DNA of 64,000 bases from Thermohalobaculum sp039178805 (GCA_039178805.1 JBCDFC010000001.1:1-64000), one strand, 5' to 3'; shown: positions 44,165-52,732, numbered from the stretch's first letter. Numbers and translations: made by a program. The notes: a model not told the origin generated them from the letters alone.

Positions 44165-46348
44165 TTAGGCAGGAAGGGCTGCCTGCTCCCTGGCGGCCTT
44201 GCGCTTCGCGGCAAGCGTACGCGGCGCATCTGCCGTGGCCTCGGCCTGCACGGGGCGTCGTCCTGCTGCAGGAGGCTCGACAGCAGGGCCCTTCAGCAGG
44301 CCAAGCGGGAAGGTCGGGATCTCGCTCGCAAGTTCATGGGTTGCCAGCACTGGCAGATGGATTTCATGCAGCGCGAGGTAGTTGCGAAGCCGCCGGCGCA
44401 GATCGGCAGCGCAGACGATGGCAGGCAGCCGGGTGGAGCTCTCTTGCTCGGCGACGATCTCGCGCATCTGCTTGAGAACTGCGTCGTTCACCTGTGGCGG
44501 CAGGACCAGGCCATCCTCGGGCAGCCCGGACGGTCGGCGCGGCTCCTGCAGCGTGCGGCGGATCGCGTTCTCAAGGCTCGGATCGAGCAGCATGACGCCG
44601 AGCACGCCTTCGCTTCCAGCGATCCGGTGGCAGAGTTGGCGCTTCATCGAACCGCGCAGGCACTCAGCCAGCAGGGCCACTTTCGGGGTTTCGAGGCTGT
44701 GGAGCCAGTAGTGCAATGCGCCGATCAAGGGCGTGAGCGGACGCACCGGCACGCCGTCCTCAACGAGGTAACGCAGCAGGCGATGAAGTGCGGGGCGTGC
44801 AATCTTCTCCTCGACCTCGCGCATCGCCGAGGGTTCTGCTGCATGCATCGCCTGAAGGAGCTCCAAGAAGAGCTCGATCGAGAAGAGTGTGCCGAGATTG
44901 CGTTCGTAGATGCGGAAACCGAGCTGAGCGATGGCGTCTTCGAGCGAAAGCACATCGTAGCCAAGATTGGCGAGGGCTGGTGCGTCATCCGTCGCGGCCC
45001 ACACGCCTTTCAGATCGATCCAATCGAGTGTCTCTGCCGCCATGCCGCTGCGTTGCGATGCGATTTGGACGAGTGTTGCGTCGCCTCTGACGGGCACGAT
45101 CCCGGGGCGGAGCTGATCGCGGAAGACCGGCACTTCGTCGAGTTCGACACAGACGGCATCGGCCCCGAAGCGCCCGGAGATCTCGGCGGCGATCCGGGGG
45201 AAACGAACGCCCCGTGCTGCGTGAAGTTGCCCGACCCTCTGTGCGATCCGGTCTTCGAGATCGGCGATGTTGATGAGGCTTGCGGCATCGGCGCCCAAGA
45301 CGATGCGGATACGATTGCTCGCCGGCGTATCGGCGGCGGCTGCCGCCTCACGCTCAGCCTCGGCTCGTGCGGTTTCGGCTTCTGCCTCGACCGCCGAACG
45401 CACGATGGCCGCGCGCAGGAGCAGCATCGCGATGAAGAGTGCTCCCGCGATCCCGGCGAAGACGACGAGCGGAAATCCCGGGATGAAGCCCATGGCGAGC
45501 ACCACGCAGGCGGCGATGCCGGGGACGCGCGGGTCGGAGACGAGTTCCTTAAAGATGTCGCTGCCAAGGTCGCCGTTCTCGAGATTGGCGACGCGCGTGA
45601 CGATGACGCCCGCGCAGAGCGACATGAGGAGCGCAGGGATCTGCGCGACCAAACCGTCACCGACCGTCAGCAGTGAGAACACGCTCACGGCTTGGAGAAA
45701 ACCAAGGCCGTGTAACGTCATACCGACGGCAACGCCGCCGAGAAGATTGATGCAGATGATGATCAGCCCGGCGATTGCATCACCCTTCACGAACTTCATC
45801 GCGCCGTCCATCGCTCCGAAGAACTGGCTGTCGCGGTCGAGCCGACGGCGCCGCAGGCTCGCCTCGTCGGCATCGATGGTGCCGGCGCGAAGCTCAGCGT
45901 CGATGGCCATTTGTTTGCCCGGCATCGCGTCGAGTGCGAAGCGTGCGCTTACTTCGGCAACACGCTCCGCGCCCTTCGTCACCACCAGAAACTGCACCAC
46001 GGTGATGATGAGGAAGATCACGAGCCCGATGCCGATCGAACCTGCGACCACGAACTCTCCGAAGGTGGAGATGATTTCGCCGGCATCCGCCTCGGTCAGG
46101 ATCAGCCGTGTCGTGCCGATCGAAAGCGCGAGGCGAAAGGCGGTGCCGATCAGGATGACGGACGGAAATGTCGAGAAATCGGAGGGGTTGCGAAGGTAGA
46201 GCGCGACCATCAGCAACAGCACCGACAGCGACATGTTGGCCGCGAGGAGCACGTCGATCACATCCTCGCTGAGCGGTACGACCATCAATGTCAGCGTGGC
46301 GATGACGATGGCGACCAGGATCAGGTCCTTGCGCATCTCCGTCTCCAT
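44165..46348 (-). CDS. sctV: T3SS export gate protein SctV
   Basis: A 727-residue FlhA/YscV-family protein. Eight or so N-terminal membrane helices (about 8-330) include PSVILIGTAFRLALSIGTTRLIL, the FHIPEP-type loop FALDAMPGKQMAIDAELRAG and FFGAMDGAMKFVKGDAIAG. The cytoplasmic C domain (about 370-690) forms the nonameric ring. It is the last gene of a minus-strand unit beginning with the secretin N-domain gene. METEM or MRKDL (ATG 46336) are both possible starts. All core regions look intact. Confidence 0.94.
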   Translation of the reverse strand: METEMRKDLILVAIVIATLTLMVVPLSEDVIDVLLAANMSLSVLLLMVALYLRNPSDFSTFPSVILIGTAFRLALSIGTTRLILTEADAGEIISTFGEFVVAGSIGIGLVIFLIITVVQFLVVTKGAERVAEVSARFALDAMPGKQMAIDAELRAGTIDADEASLRRRRLDRDSQFFGAMDGAMKFVKGDAIAGLIIICINLLGGVAVGMTLHGLGFLQAVSVFSLLTVGDGLVAQIPALLMSLCAGVIVTRVANLENGDLGSDIFKELVSDPRVPGIAACVVLAMGFIPGFPLVVFAGIAGALFIAMLLLRAAIVRSAVEAEAETARAEAEREAAAAADTPASNRIRIVLGADAASLINIADLEDRIAQRVGQLHAARGVRFPRIAAEISGRFGADAVCVELDEVPVFRDQLRPGIVPVRGDATLVQIASQRSGMAAETLDWIDLKGVWAATDDAPALANLGYDVLSLEDAIAQLGFRIYERNLGTLFSIELFLELLQAMHAAEPSAMREVEEKIARPALHRLLRYLVEDGVPVRPLTPLIGALHYWLHSLETPKVALLAECLRGSMKRQLCHRIAGSEGVLGVMLLDPSLENAIRRTLQEPRRPSGLPEDGLVLPPQVNDAVLKQMREIVAEQESSTRLPAIVCAADLRRRLRNYLALHEIHLPVLATHELASEIPTFPLGLLKGPAVEPPAAGRRPVQAEATADAPRTLAAKRKAAREQAALPA

Positions 46349-46445
46349 GGTTCGCGGTCTTGGTCTTCGAAATGGCGATAGCGGCGGAGCACTTGAGCCC
46401 CGCCGCCATCTCTCCGGTCGCAGCCGGCAGACACTCTGTCCTCGA

Positions 46446-46673
46446 TTAGTTCTGGACCTTGCCCGATTGGTCCTTCGCGACCTTCTCGGGCGCTGTGTCC
46501 TCCTGGAACGTCATGTTCAGGTTCATCACATGGAGGTACAGCGCCTCGGCACGGGCGGTCAGGCCGGCGAGCCCGCCGCTGTCGCCATTGCCGAACTCAG
46601 AGTTGTTGCCGAGATTGTCCGTGTTGACGTTCGTGGTCGCCTGGGCGGCGCCCGCCACATCACCAAAGCTCAT
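46446..46673 (-). CDS. Small T3SS-locus protein, candidate needle/pilus subunit
   Basis: A 75-residue protein with a Gly/Asn-rich flexible N-terminal half and a helical C-terminal half (LAGLTARAEALYLHVMNLNMTF), ending in EKVAKDQSGKVQN. No signal peptide. GAGGA lies eight bases before the ATG. Size, helix at the C-terminal side and location between the secretin and sctV genes fit a needle or pilus subunit (SctF/NopA-like), but no sequence signature proves it. Its C terminus resembles that of the small protein at 47767-47958. Confidence 0.55.
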   Translation of the reverse strand: MSFGDVAGAAQATTNVNTDNLGNNSEFGNGDSGGLAGLTARAEALYLHVMNLNMTFQEDTAPEKVAKDQSGKVQN

Positions 46674-46815
46674 CTTTCCATTCCTCTCGATTTGGCCCGG
46701 GTCGGGCTCCAAAGGTCTGCCGCGAGCGGCATCTCCACGGACGCGTCGCGTCCCTGTGCTGGTGTCCGGTGGGGTCTTCGTCCGGACGGCCAGTTCGGTC
46801 GTGCCAGGCGCGCGA

Positions 46816-47541
46816 TCATTGCGTTCCAGGCTCGGTGTTTTCGCCCGCGCCGGCCGTGGTGGCCGGGAGGGGCGTGTTGGGTATCGGCAGTGCCTCGACC
46901 GCGAGCGAGGTGCCGCGCCGGACCCGCATCGTTGGCACGACTGCAGCGGGCGGTCGCGCGGCGGCGAGCGGTGGTATGCTCTCGACGATCGCTTCGGCTA
47001 TCGCGACCATGCGCGGCGGTCCGCTGAAGGTAAGCGCGCTGCCCCCTGCCGCTTCGCGGACGTCATCAGGGCCGAAGCGGAGACCGGCCGACGCGATGGC
47101 CGCAAGGGCGCGATCCTTGGAGATGTCGGTCAGGCGCACGAGGCGCAGCGTCGTCTCGGCCTTGGCGGAGACGTAGACTGAGCCGCCATAGGTGAAGAGA
47201 TCGAGGTCATGCGCGGCTGCGAGGTCGCCGAGTGCGTCGATCGCGGCCCCGCGAAGGCGATAGCGGCGAACCCTGCCGCGCACGTCGTTGCTGACCCGGA
47301 TGCGCAACCCCGTGTCGCGCCCAACCATCGCCAGGACGCCGCCGATGCGCTGATCGACGACCACATAGTCGATGCGCTGGCGCATCGCGTTGTCGATGGC
47401 TCTCTTACTGGGTCCCGGTACAACGGTCCTTTCGGCAGATATGGCGTCGAAGAGGGCAGGGTGCTCAGCCAGCGCAGCGCCGGCCGAGATGGCAGCGCCG
47501 AGAGCGACCACTATCGAGATCTTCGTCGGTCTTTGCGCCAT
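46816..47541 (-). CDS. Secretin N-domain protein, RhcC1-like (SctC without the pore domain)
   Basis: A 241-residue exported protein: signal peptide ending in ALA (about 25), then an N0-like domain (YVVVDQRIGGVLAMVGRDTGLRIRVS... LGDLAAAHDLDLFTYGGSVYVS) and an N1-like domain (SKDRALAAIASAGL...). It stops before any secretin pore region; full SctC proteins exceed 500 residues. Rhizobial T3SSs are known to split the secretin into RhcC1 (N domains) and RhcC2 (pore), and this fits RhcC1. No RhcC2 is in the window. First gene of the minus-strand unit with sctV. Confidence 0.78.
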   Translation of the reverse strand: MAQRPTKISIVVALGAAISAGAALAEHPALFDAISAERTVVPGPSKRAIDNAMRQRIDYVVVDQRIGGVLAMVGRDTGLRIRVSNDVRGRVRRYRLRGAAIDALGDLAAAHDLDLFTYGGSVYVSAKAETTLRLVRLTDISKDRALAAIASAGLRFGPDDVREAAGGSALTFSGPPRMVAIAEAIVESIPPLAAARPPAAVVPTMRVRRGTSLAVEALPIPNTPLPATTAGAGENTEPGTQ

Positions 47542-47637
47542 TGCAGTCTGCGCCCTGTCTCATCCTGTCTTGAATTCGAGACTAGGCGGGCCTCCACAGG
47601 GCTGCCATCAGCGCATTTTCGTGGCGGACATAGGTGA

Positions 47638-47669
47638 GCCTGCGCAGTTCTCTGCGTAGTTACGCAGGC
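47638..47669. promoter_or_regulatory. Inverted repeat in the divergent T3SS promoter region (site 2)
   Basis: GCCTGCG-N18-CGCAGGC; the perfect arms extend to 9 bp (47636-47671). A second dyad TGCGTA-GT-TACGCA (47653-47666) lies inside. It is 98 bases before the plus-strand start at 47767 and 97 before the secretin gene start at 47541. Same architecture as the sites at 35938 and 60918. Confidence 0.5.
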
Positions 47670-47766
47670 TCGCAGGCCAGTTGCTGAGGACCTTCAGGGG
47701 TCGATGTGCTGGGGTCGGTTCACGGCGCTGCCTAAAGTTGCAGAAGACGCAGCGCTGGAGGTTCGC

Positions 47767-47958
47767 ATGAACGAAGTCACCGGCACACCGGGCATTGGTG
47801 CAGGGCTCGAACTCGACCAAGGGCTTTCAGGCGATCAGGTTGAGTTCCTGATGGACAGCGTCCTATTCGCGTCGCTCGACGCCGCGGTCTTCGGCCCGAT
47901 GCGCAACGAGAAGATCGGCGAAGACACCGGCGACGACTCGGGCAAGGTCTACTCCTGA
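47767..47958 (+). CDS. Small acidic T3SS-locus protein
   Basis: A 63-residue acidic protein with GGAGG five bases before the ATG. It has a helical middle (GDQVEFLMDSVLFASLDAAVF) and a polar tail ending DDSGKVYS, resembling the KDQSGKVQN end of the other small protein in this locus. No signal peptide. It starts the divergent operon with sctI and sctD. Candidate needle or pilus subunit, co-chaperone or secreted protein; not resolved. Confidence 0.55.
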   Translation: MNEVTGTPGIGAGLELDQGLSGDQVEFLMDSVLFASLDAAVFGPMRNEKIGEDTGDDSGKVYS

Positions 47959-47998
47959 CGCGTGCGAGGCAGGTTTTGCGGGATTTGACGAGGGCACG

Positions 47999-48424
47999 AT
48001 GAACGATGAAACGAACCCGGGTGCTATCGGCGCGATTGAGCCGATAGCACCGGCCGCAGAGCCGCCGTCTGTTTCTTCAACGCATCGGTTAGACGACTTC
48101 GATGCGGGTGTGCAGGACGTCATCGCGGCCGACAATCTGAACTTCGCGGCTGAAAGTGCCATGTCAGGGATCCTGACGCTGCCTGGCGCGGCGCTCGACA
48201 TGACGACGGTCAAAGACGAGCTGACCGGAGGCGCTGGCGACGATGTGAGCAGAGCGAAGACCGAGCTTCTTGCTAACCCAGAAGTCGAGAGCGATCAGAA
48301 CGGTCAGGACGCGCTCATGGCGCGCTATGAGAAGCTCTACTCTGAGATGACGGTGTTCCAGGTGGCCTGGTCGATCGCGCGCCGGCTGCAACAGGACACG
48401 TCGCAGCTCCTGCGCGGGCAGTAG
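47999..48424 (+). CDS. sctI: T3SS inner-rod protein SctI-like
   Basis: A 141-residue protein with a Pro/Ala-rich N terminus and a C-terminal helix (ALMARYEKLYSEMTVFQVAWSIARRLQQDTSQLLRGQ, about 105-141). A terminal amphipathic helix of this kind, ending in a LLR-type tail, is the shared feature of SctI/YscI/NolB rods. GAGGG precedes the ATG. Position before sctD supports it. Confidence 0.7.
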   Translation: MNDETNPGAIGAIEPIAPAAEPPSVSSTHRLDDFDAGVQDVIAADNLNFAAESAMSGILTLPGAALDMTTVKDELTGGAGDDVSRAKTELLANPEVESDQNGQDALMARYEKLYSEMTVFQVAWSIARRLQQDTSQLLRGQ

Positions 48425-48439
48425 GCAGGGCGTCGCCGG

Positions 48440-49360
48440 ATGCAGACCGCGCCATTGAGTTTCCTGCGCAGCCGCGCCTCGCGGATCGCCAGCAGGCTTT
48501 CCTCGCCCTCGACGGCGCTCGATTGCATCGAGGTACAGGTCGACTCGGGCGCGATGTCGGGCTTACGGTCGCGACTTACAGGCTCGCGGATCACGCTCGG
48601 CGGGAACGAGACCAACGACGTGCTGCTCCTCGATGTCGAGAACCGAGATGCGGGCGTCGAGGTCACATCGCGTCGCAGCATCGTGGGCCCGCTCGTTCAC
48701 ATCGCCCCGCTGGGCGGAGCATCGGTCACCTGCGGCGGCACGGAAGTTGCGTCCACGGGTTTGTGGGAGCGGCTGCCCTGCCGGTTCGCGGTCGATGGCG
48801 TGCCGGTCACGTTGGACGCGTCTCGGGATCAACGCGTGTTCTCTCCTTATGGTTTGGCGGCACTCGGCGCCGCAGCGGCAGCGGTGGCGCTGGTCCTGAT
48901 GCCCGAGCCGAAGAGCGCCATGGTGGTGACGCATGCTGGCGTTGCGGCAGAGACGGCCGCCACGCCGCTGATACAACTCGGCGCGGTCGAGCTCGAGGGG
49001 CTCATCGCCGAGGCGGGGCTCTCCGACTTCTTGAGCGTGGTCCGCGGCTCCGGTGGCACGGTCGATGTGACCGGCAATGTTCCAACCGCCTGGATGCCCG
49101 CTTGGCGCGAGCTGCGGATGGACTGGGACAGCCGCGCCGACATCCCCACGGTCACCAGCCGCGTATCAGAGCTCAAGGGCATCGACAGGCTGCCGCCCAT
49201 CGCTGCGGTGCGGCTTGGACCCGAGCCATACATTCTGCTCGCCAGCGGAGAGCAGGTGCGCACCGGCGACATTCTGACCGAAGGCTGGAAAGTCGAGCGG
49301 ATCCAGCAGTCAGACTTCAGCCTCATCCGGAACCGCGAACGCATCGAAATAGCGTTCTGA
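48440..49360 (+). CDS. sctD: T3SS outer MS-ring protein SctD
   Basis: A 306-residue single-pass protein. The cytoplasmic N domain (about 25-130) has an FHA-like beta-sandwich character (SGLRSRLTGSRITLGGNETNDVLLLD), a membrane helix spans about 138-154, and the periplasmic part (about 180-306) has ring-forming alpha/beta repeats. That order is diagnostic for SctD (YscD/HrpQ), the partner ring of SctJ. It is shorter than typical members, suggesting fewer periplasmic ring modules. Confidence 0.82.
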   Translation: MQTAPLSFLRSRASRIASRLSSPSTALDCIEVQVDSGAMSGLRSRLTGSRITLGGNETNDVLLLDVENRDAGVEVTSRRSIVGPLVHIAPLGGASVTCGGTEVASTGLWERLPCRFAVDGVPVTLDASRDQRVFSPYGLAALGAAAAAVALVLMPEPKSAMVVTHAGVAAETAATPLIQLGAVELEGLIAEAGLSDFLSVVRGSGGTVDVTGNVPTAWMPAWRELRMDWDSRADIPTVTSRVSELKGIDRLPPIAAVRLGPEPYILLASGEQVRTGDILTEGWKVERIQQSDFSLIRNRERIEIAF

Positions 49361-49396
49361 TCAATCGTCGGGGCGTAGCGCAGAAGAGAGATCGAC

Positions 49397-49807
49397 ATGT
49401 CCGACAATTACATCTCGCAGACAGGACCGAGCGGCACGCAGTTCGACGCGGGGCCGGTCGAGTTCGATCCTCGGATGTATGTTCCAGACGAGGTGGAGCA
49501 GGGCGTTCCTGACCTCTACGCGACCGTTCTCAACACGGTGCTGCAACCGCCGAAGCTGCAGTTCAACGATCAGCTCAGTGACGAGGTCGCGTTCTTCGCC
49601 CCCGAACTAGAAAGCCTTCGTGGCACGTCGATCAACGATCTGGCCTGGCTCGTCTCCACGATGACGGTCGACCGCCAGGCCGAGGTGCTGGCCTCAGACG
49701 ATCCGACCGCCCAGCGTGGTTGGATGAACTTGGTCGAGACGATGAAGATGCTCGAAGCGCTCTTCACGGCGAGGACGCGCGGTGGTGTGGACGCAGCGCA
49801 AGGCTGA
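49397..49807 (+). CDS. Uncharacterised T3SS-locus protein
   Basis: A 136-residue soluble protein without signal peptide. The first 45 residues look disordered (SDNYISQTGPSGTQFDAGPV); the rest is helical, with QFNDQLSDEVAFFAPELES and WMNLVETMKMLEALFTARTR. Placement between sctD and a small TPR protein suggests a substrate-chaperone pair, for example a needle/pilus subunit or early substrate. No family recognised. Confidence 0.6.
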   Translation: MSDNYISQTGPSGTQFDAGPVEFDPRMYVPDEVEQGVPDLYATVLNTVLQPPKLQFNDQLSDEVAFFAPELESLRGTSINDLAWLVSTMTVDRQAEVLASDDPTAQRGWMNLVETMKMLEALFTARTRGGVDAAQG

Positions 49808-49822
49808 CGCAGGGACACGCGT

Positions 49823-50182
49823 ATGGGAGTTGGAACGGAGATCGATCTTGAGAACGGTGGGTTCGCGCCGGTCGGCCAAGAGGCAGGCAGCGGGCACCAG
49901 CCCTCCGAACGGGACGCGACCGATGTGCGCCTGCTCTGCGGTTTGGCTGCGGCGCACGCTCTCTTTGGTCGATACGAGAGCGCGGCCTCTCTTCTCGACT
50001 TCGCCGCCTGGATCGATCGAGGCGACCGCCGCGTCGACGAGCTGAAGGCGATGGTGGAGATGCGGCGCGGACGGCTCGACCTGTCGCTCGAAGCGATCCG
50101 CCGTTTGCGCGCCAAGGGCCATGCGCTACCGCGGCAACTTCGGCAGGTGGAGACGAGGGCAGCGCTGCGGGGGATCGAGTGA
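49823..50182 (+). CDS. TPR-like T3SS chaperone candidate (SctG-like)
   Basis: A 119-residue helical protein: VRLLCGLAAAHALFGRYESAASLLDFAAWIDRG is a clear TPR-type helix pair and DELKAMVEMRRGRLDLSLEAIRRLRAKG a second. Small TPR proteins of this length serve as needle chaperones (YscG/PscG) and rhizobial loci carry a similar small gene. It starts 15 bases after the preceding stop and is last in this operon. Confidence 0.65.
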   Translation: MGVGTEIDLENGGFAPVGQEAGSGHQPSERDATDVRLLCGLAAAHALFGRYESAASLLDFAAWIDRGDRRVDELKAMVEMRRGRLDLSLEAIRRLRAKGHALPRQLRQVETRAALRGIE

Positions 50183-50194
50183 TCTTTGGTGGCT

Positions 50195-50905
50195 TCAGCT
50201 TCGCGGTGGCTCACCGATGCGTCGCGGCACGTCCGAATTGATCGTCTCGTTAATGCTGCGCGTCGTGCCATCAAGGATGTTTACGAACAGCCAATGCTCA
50301 TAGACCGTTTCGGCTCGCAGCCGAAGATGACTGCGCAGAGCATCGAGGTCGACCAGGACGCCGTTGTTCTCAGCAACGCCCGTGATCGTCGTCGTGTTCA
50401 CATCGACGACTTCCTCAATGACCTCCTCGGTCGTCAGGTCTTCGTCTACGAGCAGCACCAGCTCGTCACCGGCAATCACGAGATCGGTGCCTTCGCTTTC
50501 GCTCAGATACACCTCTGCCAGCGTGCCCTCCGCGGTCTGGATGGTATCGACGGTGCCCGCATCGACCGCGATCACCTCCACTTCGAAAGCGTCGGCGTCG
50601 TCCAAATCGTCCAGGGTCTGCTCGATCGCCGCCGCCTCGGAGGGTGAGCGCTCTTCAGGTTCTTGCCCGTCGATCAGGGTGCCGAGCTCGTCGCGTCCCT
50701 CTTCGCTGTCGAGAAGCGTGTCGACATCCTCGAAGATCTCGTCGCCTACGATCTCGATCAGATCGTCCCCACCCACCTCGACCGAACCATCGTCCACCGG
50801 TAGCTCGTTCGACGTACCAGGTTGCGCGTTCGATGCGATCGCCACATCGATCTGCTCGGCCACGGCGATGCTCTCGAGAAGGCTGAGCGAACGCAGATCG
50901 GTCAT
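50195..50905 (-). CDS. Highly acidic uncharacterised protein
   Basis: A 236-residue protein extremely rich in Asp, Glu and Val with few basic residues until the C terminus. Strand-rich repeats of the type TLAEVYLSESEGTDLVIAGDELVLLVDEDLTTEEVIEEVV suggest a beta-sheet fold. No signal peptide or membrane segment. GGGGA lies six bases before the ATG. It converges on the TPR gene with a 12-base gap and is divergent from the Asp-rich gene at 51349. A secreted or surface role is possible, not shown. Confidence 0.55.
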   Translation of the reverse strand: MTDLRSLSLLESIAVAEQIDVAIASNAQPGTSNELPVDDGSVEVGGDDLIEIVGDEIFEDVDTLLDSEEGRDELGTLIDGQEPEERSPSEAAAIEQTLDDLDDADAFEVEVIAVDAGTVDTIQTAEGTLAEVYLSESEGTDLVIAGDELVLLVDEDLTTEEVIEEVVDVNTTTITGVAENNGVLVDLDALRSHLRLRAETVYEHWLFVNILDGTTRSINETINSDVPRRIGEPPRS

Positions 50906-51348
50906 GCGTGTTCCCCAGAATGCGGCTATCCGCACAGCATCCCTACACATGTGCCTTGGGGAAGCCATTCGCAAAGCCACGCAGTTTTACCGGTAGTCCC
51001 TGAGCTTGTGCTTACCTGTTGCAAGACTTGGTGCCCCCGTCTGGGTGCGGTCTGGGCGTCGATCTTGAGTGTAGTTCGCACGTCGCCTGAGACCGCCTGA
51101 GGCCATGCGCGAGGCTCAAATCGAGCGGGGGAGCCGATCTCGGTTCAGGTTCCGCGGGGTGCGGGACGCGTCGCCCCAAGTTACTCAACGACACCCATCG
51201 CCAAAGCTCCCGCTTTCGTGAGCCGCTCAGAGGTGCGGTCCAAATCAGCGAGCTGCTGTGCGCTACGACACATTTGGATCCCTCGACGAAAACTACCTGC
51301 GGTTGATCGATGCCCAGTAAGGGCGATAATTTTTTGGGAACCAAGCAA
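50906..51348. other. 443-base divergent intergenic region
   Basis: No supported gene. Next to the acidic-protein start lies a nested dyad: TTCCCCA (50911-50917) pairs with TGGGGAA (50956-50962) and inside is TGCGG-CTAT-CCGCA (50921-50934). The right end becomes AT-richer before the 51349 start. Promoters for both flanking genes must lie here but no clear -35/-10 pair stands out. Confidence 0.5.
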
Positions 51349-52725
51349 ATGAAAATCACTGTTGTCGAAGCAGACGAGACAAAACTTATAGAAAAACCCG
51401 CGTCGACCGTTGTCGAGATACTGCGCGCGGTGCGAGAGGCTACAGCCGACACCGAAGCGCATGAGGCCGCCGCGGCGATCACTCTCCTCGCCGACCTGTT
51501 GGCCGCGCTTGGCGACGATGCATTGGTCAGCGAGCAAGCGTTGCTCGATGCGCTGATGACCTCCCCAGAAGTCGACGCAATCCTGGCAGAAGCGGACCTC
51601 AACGCCGAACGTCTCTTGGAGATGATCGCTGTGTACCCCGCGGTGCGGACGCCCGGCGACGGCCCAAGTGGCTTAGGTGATCCTAGGTTGATGGATGGAA
51701 ACGCCGAGGAGGATTTGACCTTCACGCCAGAGGAAGTGGCTGAGTACGACCAGCAGTATGAAATTCACAGGTGGCTCGCCGGATATGGTGAGAAACCCGC
51801 TTTCGTGTCGAGCAAGTTATCACGTGAAGACGCGCTATTGCTCTTTGACTTCGAGGATACAGCTGCAGCGCGTAAGTCATTCTTAAGTGAGTACGGTGCT
51901 CATGATGACAAAGGTAACCCTTTGACACCATCTGATGGGAATGAAGAACCAGGTTCGACGAGTGCCGACAAAGGTTGGTTTGCCGGTTTCTGGGACGCAA
52001 TCGCAGGAGCCCTCGGAAGCTTCGTCGACGCCGTTGTTCATGCTGTTGAGGTGGTGGTGGATGTTGCGGTCTCTTTTGCAGGGGCAGTTGCTGACTTCTT
52101 CGTTGCCACTTGGAATTGGCTTACAGGTTCGCATGACGAGGCTGGCGCGGAAAAAGGCTCTCCCAGTGACAGTGAAACGGACGGCGCCGAGGGCGATGAC
52201 GGCGGCGATGGCGATGAGGCTTCTGGGGACGAGACCGATCCAGAAGATGATGAGCCGGACGATGCCGGGGATGAAGAGGGCGAAGGAGATAAGGAAAGTC
52301 TGACGGAGCCCGACCAGGGAGGTGGTTCTGCGGCCGGCTACGAGACTTTCGTCGCCAAGCGTGACCGTTCGGACGACAATCATGGCGGCACATCTCAACC
52401 TGGATCCGACGATCAGGATAACGACTCCGACACGGTTCCTGAGGACGACCCGCTGCAGCCATTGATCAATCCGGGTTCGCCGGGCGTCGATGGGGGCCCG
52501 CACGACCCGGACAGCGCGTTTAAGTTCTTCGATCCCGAAGATCTGTTGGGCCTTAGTCCTCTGACGCAGCCAGATCCGAACGATGTACCCGGCAATCCCG
52601 ACCTGCCGCCGGACGACAATCGCGAGGGTTGGCGGTTCGTCGAGATGCCTGGACCGGAGCTGGGAACTGGAGAGGGCTCGTTCGCACAAGATGCCTTCGG
52701 CAAGATCGACAACTTCGACTTCTGA
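51349..52725 (+). CDS. Asp-rich protein with central hydrophobic block, candidate T3SS translocator
   Basis: A 458-residue protein in three parts: a helical, Ala/Glu-rich N domain (1-90) and mixed region (to about 205); a roughly 49-residue hydrophobic/amphipathic block (about 210-258, WFAGFWDAIAGALG...VATWNWLTG); and a long Asp/Glu/Gly/Pro-rich tail ending GKIDNFDF. No N-terminal signal peptide. Central membrane-active segments in an otherwise soluble acidic protein are typical of T3SS translocators, and the locus fits, but no family match is claimed. The ATG at 51349 has GGGA upstream; an ATG at 51310 lacks a site. Confidence 0.55.
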   Translation: MKITVVEADETKLIEKPASTVVEILRAVREATADTEAHEAAAAITLLADLLAALGDDALVSEQALLDALMTSPEVDAILAEADLNAERLLEMIAVYPAVRTPGDGPSGLGDPRLMDGNAEEDLTFTPEEVAEYDQQYEIHRWLAGYGEKPAFVSSKLSREDALLLFDFEDTAAARKSFLSEYGAHDDKGNPLTPSDGNEEPGSTSADKGWFAGFWDAIAGALGSFVDAVVHAVEVVVDVAVSFAGAVADFFVATWNWLTGSHDEAGAEKGSPSDSETDGAEGDDGGDGDEASGDETDPEDDEPDDAGDEEGEGDKESLTEPDQGGGSAAGYETFVAKRDRSDDNHGGTSQPGSDDQDNDSDTVPEDDPLQPLINPGSPGVDGGPHDPDSAFKFFDPEDLLGLSPLTQPDPNDVPGNPDLPPDDNREGWRFVEMPGPELGTGEGSFAQDAFGKIDNFDF

Positions 52726-52732
52726 TCCCGAT

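Noticed and set aside
44099..45676. 525-codon open frame on the plus strand opposite sctV
   Set aside because: It lies wholly inside the intact, motif-rich sctV gene and is rich in His, Arg and Gly in the manner of antisense frames of GC-rich genes; no ribosome-binding site.
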